Part shown: positions 54,301 through 62,764 of the stretch, piece after piece
Position numbering within the stretch: position 1 is the first letter of the stretch
Layout of the letters: each line of letters opens with the position of its first letter
Source: Geoglobus acetivorans
Lineage (GTDB): Archaea > Halobacteriota > Archaeoglobi > Archaeoglobales > Archaeoglobaceae
Direction of reading: 5' to 3'
Length of the DNA: 64,000 nt
Assembly: GCF_039641995.1 (NCBI RefSeq)
Contig: NZ_CP087714.1
Span: forward strand, 248,001-312,000
Notes under the pieces: model-generated
What the model was told of the DNA's origin: nothing
The model's input: the letters and a program-made list of their open reading frames with translations, nothing else
Database searches by the model: none
Made by a program: the position numbers and the translations under genes

Positions 54301-56932
54301 CACGCTGTACCTTGAGGGAGAGTATCTGGTGAGTAATGAGCCTGCAGTGTTGTACATTTACGATTACTCGTCTGCTTCATGGGGCAGGAGTTTTGAACTC
54401 AACGCCACGGCGTGGAAGAAAATCAGAATTCAGCTGAATTCAAACGAGTATCAGGGCGGAACCGTCAGGGTAAAGATTACTGATAAAGACCGTGGAATCG
54501 ACACCCTGCAGGATTACATAAAATTCAAGTATCTGCTTGTTCAGAGCGATACCGGAAGGCCTTACCCGTGCGAACAGTGTCACGCATCAGAAATGCACGA
54601 AAACCCCGCTCTCGGCAGCATCAAGGCTATTATGGGCAGCAATATGATTAATACGACTGATCTTTCCAATTCTTACTGGTGCATCCAGTGCCACTGGAAG
54701 AATGCCGCCAACTATACCGAGATGGTAAATGAATACAACACAACAAGAGGCCTTCCAGTTCCACCGGAGATAACGGATGGAAGCTATGTGTATCCCATGG
54801 CGAGTGATGGAACGAAGCATGTGGACCATACGAACTGGATAAATCAGTATGGTTATTCAGACAGAGCGTGTGCGCTGTGTCATGCCACGTATTTCGTCGA
54901 TGGAGTCACAACAACAACCGAACTTGTTCACGATGTGGAAGTGGGTGCTAACTGGACGAGGGATTACCTGTTTGCCGAATGTCTGAACTGTCATTCTGGT
55001 GACATCAACGTTACCAAGTTTGGCAGGCATGAGAATCTTGAAAACGATGGGGGGCTTACCTACAAGGACTGCCTGAAGTGCCATTACAAGCTGGGAGGGA
55101 TGGGATACAACTACACCCCCACAGTGGGCGTAAATCTGTATGACTGCAGGAGCTGCCACACGCCTGAAGGCGAATCAAACATCAAACCATCTGATACCAG
55201 CCTGCTAATCTCTAATTTCGCCCATGGATCCAACTACTGCTCCAACTGCCACTATCCGGAAGGAGATTACCACAATGACTATTCTGGCCCCCTCGGTACG
55301 GTGGAGGCTCCGGGCTGGTCTGACTGGGTTAATGGAACTGCCGTAAGCTGCAGCAACTGTCATTTCGAGAGAAACCTTGACGATTCACCGTTCCATGCTC
55401 CCGGAATAAGCAGGTTCAAGGCATCCTACAGTTCTTGCTCCGGAGAGAACTGCCACGGAAATGCGACAATCCACAGCGTCAAACCCCAGAACCCGGTGCT
55501 GGAACCGTCTGTAAGTGTGAGTTTGAACAGAACCTGGGTGAATCCCGGAGATGCAATCCTTGTTACGGTTAAGGCTACGGGCAGAGGCTCTCAGATAAGC
55601 TATGCATACTATGAACTCCTTGATATGGGTGGCAGTGTCCTTGCCTCTGGCGATCTGTATCCAAAGGATGGCGAGTGGGGAGGTGTGGACAATTCATTCC
55701 TTGGAAACGGTTATGAGGAGTTCGAATTCACGATAAATGGCTCGGTAACATCCACACTGAATGCCGGAGTTTACCGGATTAAGGTAACCGTCATGCAGGA
55801 CGCTCCGAAGAGCGGAGAGGGCAGGTATTATCCGAGAAACGGTGCTTATGGTAGCGGTTATGCAGAGTTCAGCGTTGGAGAAGCTGGAAGCCTTGCGCAC
55901 AACTTCGACTTTGAGGCACTGAATGTATCTGGGTGGTTCGTTAACTGGAAGAAGGTGATCGTTTCAGGAAACCCAACCGTGGAAAGCTCGACCACTTATT
56001 ACAGTTCGCCAACCCACTCCCTTCACATGCTGTCTTCGGCAGGTGATGAGTGTTACGTCCAGTCGATAAACGTCAGTGTAACCAAGGGTGAAAGGTATCT
56101 GCTCCTTGTGTGGGTTAAAGGAACTGCAGACTTTGCCGGAATAAGCATTAACCAGTGGAACTCTTCCACGCTTGTTTCATCAACTGATCCTCTCGGCATC
56201 ATCGGCACGAGAAATGAGTGGACGCAGTTTGGAATACTTTTCGATGCAAAAGGAGATTCGATAAACGTCCTGCTGCACGTTAGAGGCAATGCTGATATGT
56301 ACTTTGACGATGTCAAACTCCTGAGGATGCCTTCATATAAGGTCATTGGACCGGTGAATGGGGACTTTGAGGATACAGAAGATGATCCTAGTTTGAAATT
56401 TGCTGAGGAAATGCAGTCTGCAAGCAACTTTATTAATGGCGAATCTCCTCCTGTGAAAGCTTGGGAGCCATACACTAATGATGCCGGGATAAATGTAAGC
56501 AAGGTTTACTCCGGTGGCACTGCAGTTGAAATTGATGGAACCGGCTTCTGGGTATCTCCTGGTGGCTATGACAGAATGCAGGACGATACCAATATGGCCT
56601 GGATGGGCAGTGGCGGGTCTGTGATTTACGTTAACACCTACGGGATCTTTGTTGATGAGAACAGCTATCTCGCCACCTTTGCCATGTTTGCTGACAGGGT
56701 GAATGGTTATGCAGGAATGAACGTCACTTTCTGGGTGTACAACAAGGCTGACGGTAGCTACTCTCAGCTTCCAAACAGCGTTCTGATTGGAACGAGATAC
56801 AACATGTCTGACTGGGTTTTAGGAGTGGTTAATGTTACTCCCCCATTCATGCACAACCTGATGGAAATTCGGCTCGAAGCCTCGAACAGCCATGCGGTGT
56901 TTGACCATGTTACGGTTTACGAGGTTCAGTAG
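51344..56932 (+). CDS. Giant multiheme cytochrome, 23 CXXCH plus 2 expanded sites and an inserted beta domain
   Basis: 1862 residues. Signal peptide to about 22 (TYLVEAKG), an Ig-like domain (about 25-175), then CX3CH (CSNDCH), 23 CXXCH sites and a final CX4CH (CSGENCH) near 1365. Between the fifteenth and sixteenth CXXCH, residues about 749-1072 form a non-heme beta-rich insertion (FATYYSISEGSVQNFNNMM, VYFDNVKLEINEEEYQQYE) where the two paralogues have only about 10 residues. C-terminal carbohydrate-binding-like domains end the protein (VIGPVNGDFEDTEDD). TATA-like CTTTAAATTT and GAGCAGGGG precede the ATG. Confidence 0.88.
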   Translation: MKLKIIVFMLLVLLSSTYLVEAKGTPSNVIVWTNKKVIHPWFITIYDSNAPSVGNMDSTSRHTLYVYVSVLDDDGNYMDPSQIDFTLYIRDNNRYDHYDKNNDTYHHDVIATNGNFINLAIDDDAMTYSNGIFSYSVNLDTELDSYRSTLKDDHLRIEVVVNESTGLSAKTYVLASPIVFCSNDCHSTPRWGLDKSDAHSAHVYESSSYPSDTCTVCHFGYEHFYENVTDTIPDEYKDTHFFKLNPPDVSYASRGTTSNEWSKFNWNNTTTSLSTGGSLSWASKSGGGAKYCAYCHIDSSGKVYDWDSSSDIVMCSKCHSTTSMEGTVPPSSYNSYGTYGKGTTSHAHPGNTTRVPCGLCHNSVHNLQLPNTSYTEYYIAEQCWKCHNISGGIDITSNGVTINHPDFEPDCRACHLDDNLALDAHSVPVAEPPNPNCVGCHDMGGKSLVHVDVSAMNTTENRHYNLNNKTDPTANGLRWENRLCWACHGEDDNGDGIMEYSEQPPDQHPSKYRNPRMCTDCHNNATFGSLIGAPQVSRHTWYDSTIKTPGVTYCGDCHGLPENVLPNSDEEYTYESAAAHYGKFRSDLEAIATTDDFCKYCHQNETSPYPFSNPENKVRPEHSNTGTPPSCVECHGSGPMHNPDLRIPVVNDALCQSCHPDKQPHNGTIGCVECHMNNTPEYIHPMTFLQPDGRVSTSKLTAAKCYDCHKSDKLNNLLISWGATRLPKIKNQHHSESPVNGSKWNDYWRYEPRYLTFATYYSISEGSVQNFNNMMSVSNNFSTIYETPKGGVSAFKGTFPSNQGFDSNYDGWSYTAQSPATAGYDASYGNPEGSIYSYLYTRYRSTGYYSVEWVSSFVYEKNKPVAYAKLNFDYRVTKMTRLGEVLVTVYIEDPDGVRHQVYQVSKSSPDVTWNSVNVVLQNPDTIFTKGGVYKVILKTEFGVTYSTRWSKEGKVYFDNVKLEINEEEYQQYEVVMQFENVPNTQYTLYLEGEYLVSNEPAVLYIYDYSSASWGRSFELNATAWKKIRIQLNSNEYQGGTVRVKITDKDRGIDTLQDYIKFKYLLVQSDTGRPYPCEQCHASEMHENPALGSIKAIMGSNMINTTDLSNSYWCIQCHWKNAANYTEMVNEYNTTRGLPVPPEITDGSYVYPMASDGTKHVDHTNWINQYGYSDRACALCHATYFVDGVTTTTELVHDVEVGANWTRDYLFAECLNCHSGDINVTKFGRHENLENDGGLTYKDCLKCHYKLGGMGYNYTPTVGVNLYDCRSCHTPEGESNIKPSDTSLLISNFAHGSNYCSNCHYPEGDYHNDYSGPLGTVEAPGWSDWVNGTAVSCSNCHFERNLDDSPFHAPGISRFKASYSSCSGENCHGNATIHSVKPQNPVLEPSVSVSLNRTWVNPGDAILVTVKATGRGSQISYAYYELLDMGGSVLASGDLYPKDGEWGGVDNSFLGNGYEEFEFTINGSVTSTLNAGVYRIKVTVMQDAPKSGEGRYYPRNGAYGSGYAEFSVGEAGSLAHNFDFEALNVSGWFVNWKKVIVSGNPTVESSTTYYSSPTHSLHMLSSAGDECYVQSINVSVTKGERYLLLVWVKGTADFAGISINQWNSSTLVSSTDPLGIIGTRNEWTQFGILFDAKGDSINVLLHVRGNADMYFDDVKLLRMPSYKVIGPVNGDFEDTEDDPSLKFAEEMQSASNFINGESPPVKAWEPYTNDAGINVSKVYSGGTAVEIDGTGFWVSPGGYDRMQDDTNMAWMGSGGSVIYVNTYGIFVDENSYLATFAMFADRVNGYAGMNVTFWVYNKADGSYSQLPNSVLIGTRYNMSDWVLGVVNVTPPFMHNLMEIRLEASNSHAVFDHVTVYEVQ

Positions 56933-56969
56933 GAAAGGGATATATAGCGGAGCAAAACCTTCGCTCACT

Positions 56970-57380
56970 ATGAGGTACACTCTGATTGTTGCACTCATTG
57001 CTATTGCACTTTTTTCCGGATGTGCAGGGAAGGAAGAGGTCAAGGCGCCCGTGATAAAGGTTGAATTTCAGCACTACCTTATTGATGGAAAGCACGTTTT
57101 GAAGATTGAGAACATATCCAAGGATTTTGTGAATGTGGATGATGTGAGCTTCACGCTATACCCGGAATTTCCGGGGATACATGTTTTCGGCATATATTCC
57201 AAGGGTGTGACTCCGGTGTATGTGATAGATATCAACAAGGAGGGCAGGCTCGTAGGCTATGTGGGGTTTGAAAAGGACAAGCTTCCTTCGGAGAACGAAT
57301 CTGTAATGGTTATCGTTGCCGTTAGAAACGAAAAAGGAGATGACTTGGCAATCGCCCAGGGGGTACTGAAATGGACGTGA
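56970..57380 (+). CDS. Lipoprotein of unknown function
   Basis: 136 residues from ATG 56970, with a lipobox LFSGC (Cys18). The mature part is a single beta-sandwich (VIKVEFQHYLIDGKHVLKI, NVDDVSFTLYPEFPGI). A longer frame from 56892 would overlap the cytochrome; the TATA-like GATATATAGC (about 56938-56947) sits about 27 bp from 56970 and settles the start. It overlaps the PKD-protein gene by 10 bp. Confidence 0.72.
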   Translation: MRYTLIVALIAIALFSGCAGKEEVKAPVIKVEFQHYLIDGKHVLKIENISKDFVNVDDVSFTLYPEFPGIHVFGIYSKGVTPVYVIDINKEGRLVGYVGFEKDKLPSENESVMVIVAVRNEKGDDLAIAQGVLKWT

Positions 57381-58843
57381 AAATAATTTTTCTGGCTCTA
57401 TTTTTGTCACTCGTGGTGTCTGTGGCTTCAGCAGATGTCCCGTATTTTCCGGTCAAGGTCTACCCTTCCAGCCCCGATAACGGTACTGTTGTTTACGTTT
57501 CTGTTGAAAACACGGGAGGCTATGCCAAATACTGCGTCTTCAGCTGGTATCTCGATAATGTGCTGGTTCAGCAAAACAAAGTAAATTTTTCCGGGAGTTC
57601 AGCAGAGGACTTCCGGATAGTCTCTTACGGGAGCTGGAGGGTGAAGGTTGATGTTTATGACTACTATGATCAGCTGATAAACTTCACTGAAGTTTCTTTC
57701 TCAGTCATACTGTTTCAGAAACCCGTTGCGGCCTTCACGTTATCTCCCCAGAATCCAGAAGTCGGAGAAGCGGTTCAGTTCGACGCATCCGCCAGTAACG
57801 ATCCTGATGGTGGAAGTATCGTCGAGTATTCATGGGATTTTGGTGACGGTAGCGGCCTTACGGTATCTCGGCCGGATATTGCCCACACCTATACTGCTGC
57901 GGGAGAATATGTGGTCACGCTAACTGTGACGGACGATGAAGGTGCATCATCCCAGATATCAAAAACAGTCACGGTAGTTCCTACACCCACACCTACCCCT
58001 ACTCCAACCCCCACGCCTACTTCTGAACTGCCAGGTGGTTCAGGCGGTGGCTCTGCGGGATACGCAGGGGGTGGTGGCGGCGGAGGATTTGTTCCACCAC
58101 CTCCGCCACCTGAAACAACACCAACTCCTGAAGAAACTCCTGCACCAAGGGGAATAGTCTACTCGGAGGTTGTCAAAGCTGAGAAAAACGTCGAAGTGAA
58201 GTTGGAGGTCAGGCAGGGGACTGTGGAGGAGGAAACAGGAGTCCTCTCGCTCACAATCAAGGCCCCGGAAAGCATGAACCTGAAGGTGGAGGTCAGGAAG
58301 CTTGAGTCTCCACCTGCTGAGGTTCCCGAACCTCCAGCAAAGAAGGTCTACAGGTTCGTGGAGATAACCTTCAGGAACAACGACACCGGAGAGGAGGTTG
58401 AGCCCACAGGCTACATAGACTTCAAGGTTTCCAAGAGCTGGGTTGCTGAGAGCGGACATGATCCTGAGGATATCATCCTCATGAGGTACCACAACGGCTG
58501 GGAAGAACTCAGGACGGAAATGGTCGGAGAGGATGAGAACTATTACTACTACAGGGCTGAAACCGGAGGTTTCAGCGTGTTTGCAATCGCTGTCAAGGAG
58601 GTTGCTCCTTCAGTGACCCCCACACCGACCAGGACTCCTGAAATCGTTACGCCCACGCCTGCTGTCACTCCGACAGCTGCAAAGACTGAAACTCCTGGGG
58701 AGACTCCGGCTCCCGAAATTACCCCCGCTAATGTTGAAACCAAGGGAACTCCAGAGACTTCCAAGACTCCAGCGTTTGAGACAGTATTTGCACTGACGGC
58801 GATAGCTGCTGTTGCGATCTTCAGGAAGCTCAGAGAGTCTTAA
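57371..58843 (+). CDS. PKD-domain surface protein with PGF-pre-PGF domain and PGF-CTERM-like anchor
   Basis: 490 residues. Signal peptide (about 1-21), a CARDB-like start, then a PKD domain (about 118-200: DASASNDPDGGSIVEYSWDF, VTLTVTDDEGASS). Pro/Thr and Gly linkers lead to a PGF-pre-PGF domain (about 260-410: FKVSKSWVAESGHDPEDIIL, ETGGFSVFAIAV). A second Pro/Thr stalk ends in PAFE at 467, a hydrophobic helix and RKLRES, a variant PGF-CTERM (Ala for Gly). It is probably fixed in the envelope and may hold the extracellular cytochromes. Confidence 0.85.
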   Translation: MDVKIIFLALFLSLVVSVASADVPYFPVKVYPSSPDNGTVVYVSVENTGGYAKYCVFSWYLDNVLVQQNKVNFSGSSAEDFRIVSYGSWRVKVDVYDYYDQLINFTEVSFSVILFQKPVAAFTLSPQNPEVGEAVQFDASASNDPDGGSIVEYSWDFGDGSGLTVSRPDIAHTYTAAGEYVVTLTVTDDEGASSQISKTVTVVPTPTPTPTPTPTPTSELPGGSGGGSAGYAGGGGGGGFVPPPPPPETTPTPEETPAPRGIVYSEVVKAEKNVEVKLEVRQGTVEEETGVLSLTIKAPESMNLKVEVRKLESPPAEVPEPPAKKVYRFVEITFRNNDTGEEVEPTGYIDFKVSKSWVAESGHDPEDIILMRYHNGWEELRTEMVGEDENYYYYRAETGGFSVFAIAVKEVAPSVTPTPTRTPEIVTPTPAVTPTAAKTETPGETPAPEITPANVETKGTPETSKTPAFETVFALTAIAAVAIFRKLRES

Positions 58844-58857
58844 ACGCGCCAGACTTT

Positions 58858-59430
58858 TTAATTTTCCAGGACTTCCTCGATTTTTCTGCTCAGGGCAACG
58901 TACGCTATCAGAATCAGCGGGAAGGAGAACAGGTATGGGATGTACAGTTCGGTAGGCATCCTGACGAAGGATGGGTGCAGCTGAAAGTCTGATGTTACTA
59001 TTCTGATGTAGAAATATGGTACAGTTAGGTATATTGCGAAAGAGTACATCTTCGCGAGTCGCTTATCGAGGAAGCATAGTACAGTGTGCGTTAGGGCGAA
59101 CAGGAGGAGCACCACGCTGAAGACGTATCTCGCCTCGGAGAAGATAAGCCCGCCCCATGCAAGGAGCATGAAAATTGACGAGATTGCCAGGTGGATGATT
59201 GAAAATAGAAGTGTAGACAGAGAAAGCGCCTTCATACTATCATCGCCGATCCTGAAATGCAGGACAGGAAAAGCCAGGAGAGTACCTATTGTTATGATCG
59301 TGACAGGAACGTGAATGTATATTAGTTTATAGCTGCTTCCAAGTCTGTTCTCCTCGGGCAGGAGTAAAATTAGCAGTGAGAATATGACAAATAATGCGGT
59401 CATTAATCTGTTTCTCATGTTCTGCTGCAC
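58858..59430 (-). CDS. CcmC/CcsA-like heme-handling membrane protein (divergent)
   Basis: 190 residues with six hydrophobic helices. LIYIHVPVTIITIGT (His40) corresponds to the first conserved histidine helix of CcmC. LLAWGGLIFSEARYVFSV (Trp92) looks like a shortened tryptophan-rich WWD segment, and SDFQLHPSF (His152) like the second histidine motif. CcmC presents heme to CcmE in cytochrome c maturation, and archaeal systems are known to keep CcmC. Its place directly after the cytochrome cluster supports the role, but the core motif is degenerate, so the call is tentative. Confidence 0.6.
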   Translation of the reverse strand: MQQNMRNRLMTALFVIFSLLILLLPEENRLGSSYKLIYIHVPVTIITIGTLLAFPVLHFRIGDDSMKALSLSTLLFSIIHLAISSIFMLLAWGGLIFSEARYVFSVVLLLFALTHTVLCFLDKRLAKMYSFAIYLTVPYFYIRIVTSDFQLHPSFVRMPTELYIPYLFSFPLILIAYVALSRKIEEVLEN

Positions 59431-59532
59431 TCCACATGAATATAAAAGGATTTTTTTCGATCATTTGGGAGTTTCGCTGGATCGTCATTCAATGCACAAA
59501 AATTTAAAAAGTATCCGGGGTGATGTGGACTC

Positions 59533-60798
59533 ATGGATTACGGGCGAATTTACGAGATCGTGAATGGACATACCAGATTTTATGCTGATTCGTTACCCAT
59601 GATAGCCAGTGAAAACATAACCAGCAAGTTCGTCAGGAGATGTTATCTTTCCGACCTGGGTCACAGATATGCTGAAGGAAAGGTGGGAGAGAGGTATTAT
59701 CAGGGGTGCATATTTATTGATGAAATTGAAAGCTCTGCAATTGCCCTTACAAAGGAGCTTTTTGAAGCTGAGCATGCCAACGTCCAGCCTGTAAGTGGTG
59801 TCGTTGCAAATCTTGCAGTATTCTTCGCTCTGACTGATCCGGGAGATAAGATAATGGCCTACTCAGTTCCCTGTGGTGGGCACATAAGCCATGACAGGGT
59901 ATCGGCTGCGGGGCTGAGGGGACTTTCAACTCTTTACTATCCCTTTGATAACGATAGCTTTGAGATCGATATTGACGCAACGAGGAATATAGCTCTGAAG
60001 GAGAAACCGAAGCTTTTTGTTCTTGGCACAAGCCTCATTCTTTTCAAACAACCTGTGGAAGAAATTAAAGAAATTGCGGACGAAATAAATGCAAGGGTAA
60101 TGTTTGATGCAAGCCACGTTCTCGGACTGATTGCGGGAAGACAGTTTCAGAAACCGCTCAAAGAAGGAGCAGATGTTATGACCGGCTCAACCCACAAAAC
60201 CTTTTTCGGCCCGCAGAGGGCGGTAATACTCTGCAGAAGGGAGCTGGCAGATGTTATCGACAGGTCGGTTTTTCCGGGAGTGGTCAGCAACCACCACCTC
60301 AACACCCTTGCAGGCTACGCCGTATCGGCCATGGAAATGAAGATTTACGGAGAGGACTATGCAAGACAGGTGATCGATAATGCCAGGAAACTTGCAGAGA
60401 GGCTTCATGAGCTCGGTCTGGATGTTGTTGGAGAGAACAGGGGATTCACGGAAACGCATCAGGTTGCCGTTGATGTGAGCAGGCACGGTGGAGGAGAAAA
60501 GGTTGCCGAAAAACTTGAGGCTGCAGGAATAATACTGAACAAGAATCTCCTTCCATGGGACAGTTTGAAGGATACTGTAAACCCGTCTGGCATAAGGATG
60601 GGTGTTCAGGAGCTGACGAGGCTTGGGATGAAAGAACCTGAGATGGAAGAGATTGCCGAGATAATCTACGGCGTCATCTCAGGAAAAATATCCGAAAAGG
60701 AGGCAGGAAACAGGGTGAAGCAGCTTAAATCTGAATTCAACACGATAAAGTACACGTTTGAGGAGCATCTGGCTTATGAATTTCCGGAAATTTGCTGA
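59533..60798 (+). CDS. glyA: Serine hydroxymethyltransferase (archaeal type)
   Basis: 421 residues. PMIASENITSKFVRR, HRYAEGKVGERYYQGC, HANVQPVSGVVANLAVF, MFDASHVLGLIAG and the PLP-lysine motif MTGSTHKTFFGPQRAV are all intact. It interconverts serine and glycine with a pterin one-carbon carrier, which in Archaeoglobales is tetrahydromethanopterin. Single gene with its own promoter. Confidence 0.93.
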   Translation: MDYGRIYEIVNGHTRFYADSLPMIASENITSKFVRRCYLSDLGHRYAEGKVGERYYQGCIFIDEIESSAIALTKELFEAEHANVQPVSGVVANLAVFFALTDPGDKIMAYSVPCGGHISHDRVSAAGLRGLSTLYYPFDNDSFEIDIDATRNIALKEKPKLFVLGTSLILFKQPVEEIKEIADEINARVMFDASHVLGLIAGRQFQKPLKEGADVMTGSTHKTFFGPQRAVILCRRELADVIDRSVFPGVVSNHHLNTLAGYAVSAMEMKIYGEDYARQVIDNARKLAERLHELGLDVVGENRGFTETHQVAVDVSRHGGGEKVAEKLEAAGIILNKNLLPWDSLKDTVNPSGIRMGVQELTRLGMKEPEMEEIAEIIYGVISGKISEKEAGNRVKQLKSEFNTIKYTFEEHLAYEFPEIC

Positions 60799-60950
60799 AA
60801 ATTTTCTTTTTCAGTTTTTTCACAGACCCACCATTGGCTGAGAGCACGAAGCCTGCAAAATCAATTAATAATCCTTACAGAACTCTGGTGGGCTACTGAA
60901 ACAAAATCCCGAAACTTTTATATTCATTCCTCAGAACCGGACAGCATAAA

Positions 60951-60962
60951 GTTTAAATTCCC
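60951..60962 (+). promoter_or_regulatory. TATA-like element before the coiled-coil gene
   Basis: AGTTTAAATTCC lies about 55 bp before the ATG at 61011, within the 212-bp gap after glyA. The rest of the gap shows nothing else recognisable. Confidence 0.3.
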
Positions 60963-61010
60963 CCCATAATCCTGCCTTTAAGCAACTACAAAGATTGCTG
61001 TTGTGAGACC

Positions 61011-61871
61011 ATGATGCTGGAGAAGTTGGTTGAGAGGAGAGAGCAGCTGGAGAAGGATCTTAAGGATTTTATCAGGAAGAGGGACGAACTGAACGAGGAG
61101 TCAAAGAAACTGGCTGAAAAGAGAAATGAGCTAAACGCGCAGGTAAAGGAACTGCTGAACAAAGTCAGAGAGCTGAAAAAATCCAGAGATGAACTAAATT
61201 CGAAAGCAAAGGAGCTTAGAGCGAAGAGAAGTGAACTTCACAAAAAGATCGACGCCCTTTACAAGGACCTTGACAAGCTCAGGAGGAACATAGACAGAGG
61301 TGGAAGGCCTCTTGGGGAGATAGAGAAGGAGATAAGGAGACTTGAGTTCAAACAGCAGACCGCCGTCCTAACGATTGAAAAAGAAAGACAGCTTGTGGAA
61401 AGGATCGCAAAGCTCAAGAGGGAACTTGAGGAGAGAAAAGCACAGCTCGAGAAGCACGAGGAGTTCAAGAAGCTTATAGCTGAGATAAAGAAGCTGAAAG
61501 AAGAGGTCAGGAGCCTGACTGAGCAGATTAAAGGTTATCAGGAGCAGGCAGATGGCGTGCATGAGCAGATCGTCGATCTCCTGAAGAACGTTGATGAGAC
61601 CCGGAAGAAGGCCGACGAATACCATGCAAAAGCGGTTGAGGCGAGAAAAGAGGCAGACAGGTATCATGCGGAGATTATCAAAACCAGAAAGGACATAAAG
61701 GATCTTGACAAGATAATCAAGGCACTGAAGGCCAAACAGAGCAAGAGCAAGGAGCAGAGGGAGAAAGAGGAACTGATCAGAAAAGCTAAGGAGATCTACG
61801 AGATGTTCAAGAGAGGGGAAAAGCTGGAGACCGAAGACATTCTGCTTCTCCAGAGAGCCGGATTAATTTAA
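61011..61871 (+). CDS. Long coiled-coil protein (COG1340-like)
   Basis: 286 residues, almost wholly heptad-repeat helix rich in Lys, Glu, Leu and Arg (LEKDLKDFIRKRDELNEESK, VKELLNKVRELKKSRDELNS, YHAKAVEARKEADRYHAEI). The C-terminal LETEDILLLQRAGLI is conserved in archaeal proteins of this kind. ATG at 61011 or 61014. The family is common in euryarchaea and of unknown function; a structural or phosphoserine-phosphatase-like annotation is often given but not supported by motifs. Confidence 0.75.
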   Translation: MMLEKLVERREQLEKDLKDFIRKRDELNEESKKLAEKRNELNAQVKELLNKVRELKKSRDELNSKAKELRAKRSELHKKIDALYKDLDKLRRNIDRGGRPLGEIEKEIRRLEFKQQTAVLTIEKERQLVERIAKLKRELEERKAQLEKHEEFKKLIAEIKKLKEEVRSLTEQIKGYQEQADGVHEQIVDLLKNVDETRKKADEYHAKAVEARKEADRYHAEIIKTRKDIKDLDKIIKALKAKQSKSKEQREKEELIRKAKEIYEMFKRGEKLETEDILLLQRAGLI

Positions 61872-61880
61872 ACCAATTTT

Positions 61881-62297
61881 TTAATATCTTGTTTCTGGAA
61901 TTCCCCTGCTAAGGATTTTTATTATCACGAAAGCTATTGCAGTCAGTGCGGATACATAGGTTACGAAAATTTCAGTGTCTGGCAGGCCTTCCTTAACCGT
62001 AACGAGCAGTCCGTTTACTGTGCAGAGGAATATGAAAGTCACGACAAGCGCAATAATAAGAGCACCTATGAGGTAATATGGTCTTTCAGGATTTGGGCTT
62101 CTGTATTCGAGAAGAACCCCCGATATTATAAATGAGATTGCAAACACCGCAAATATCAGTGAAGTGTTCAGGACTATATTCATTCCGGCTATGATCTTGT
62201 ACAGCCCAAAAAGCATGAAGTAGAGTATCAACCCCACCATGAATGACGCTGCTAGATTTACATACAGCTTTCTCAGAATTGGACTGCTTTGCATCAT
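61881..62297 (-). CDS. Four-helix membrane protein
   Basis: 138 residues with four hydrophobic helices (MVGLILYFMLFGLYKIIAG, LIFAVFAISFIISGVLLEY, YLIGALIIALVVTFIFLC, IFVTYVSALTAIAFVIIKI) joined by short loops. It converges with the coiled-coil gene (9-bp gap). No family recognised. Confidence 0.55.
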   Translation of the reverse strand: MMQSSPILRKLYVNLAASFMVGLILYFMLFGLYKIIAGMNIVLNTSLIFAVFAISFIISGVLLEYRSPNPERPYYLIGALIIALVVTFIFLCTVNGLLVTVKEGLPDTEIFVTYVSALTAIAFVIIKILSRGIPETRY

Positions 62298-62332
62298 TGA
62301 TTTTTAATTGTATTATTCGAATATAAATTTTT

Positions 62333-62764
62333 TCAGACCTCTATTCTCAGAATCACAGTGGTTTTTCTGTCTCTGAGCAGGTCTGCAAACTCTCTATCCA
62401 TGTCTGCCGAAGCGATCTCAGAATTTATCGCAAGGGTTCTTGGACAGGTATAACCACTTTTTCTTATAACTACGTCAGTGGGATGGCTGAGTTCAAGCTT
62501 TTCACTGCCAGATGCGTGGAAGGAAATCTCTTTCCCGTAATCTGGCAGTATGAGGCTGATTTTGAGTTTTGCCCTTTCTCTAATTCTGCGCTTTATCTCC
62601 TCGTCCAGATCTTTTACAGATTTGTCTGCCCTCACACCTACGATACAGTCTCCTCTTGGCGTGATTTCAGCATCTCTGGTAATCTCCAAGGTGGTTCTGT
62701 GTCTTGCTGTTATGTTCTCATGGCCTTTTGCGTAAATCTCGTCAGTAACCACTCCACTCTTCAT
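62333..62764 (-). CDS. DUF371 family protein
   Basis: 143 residues from ATG 62764 (MKSGVVTDEIYAKGHENITA). The family core KGHENITARHRTTLEITRD, TPRGDCIVGVRADKSV and TDVVIRKSGYTCPRTLAINS is present. A longer start at 62779 is possible. Archaea-specific family of unknown function. Overlaps the DUF1284 gene by 23 bp, probable operon with rps15. Confidence 0.82.
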   Translation of the reverse strand: MKSGVVTDEIYAKGHENITARHRTTLEITRDAEITPRGDCIVGVRADKSVKDLDEEIKRRIRERAKLKISLILPDYGKEISFHASGSEKLELSHPTDVVIRKSGYTCPRTLAINSEIASADMDREFADLLRDRKTTVILRIEV

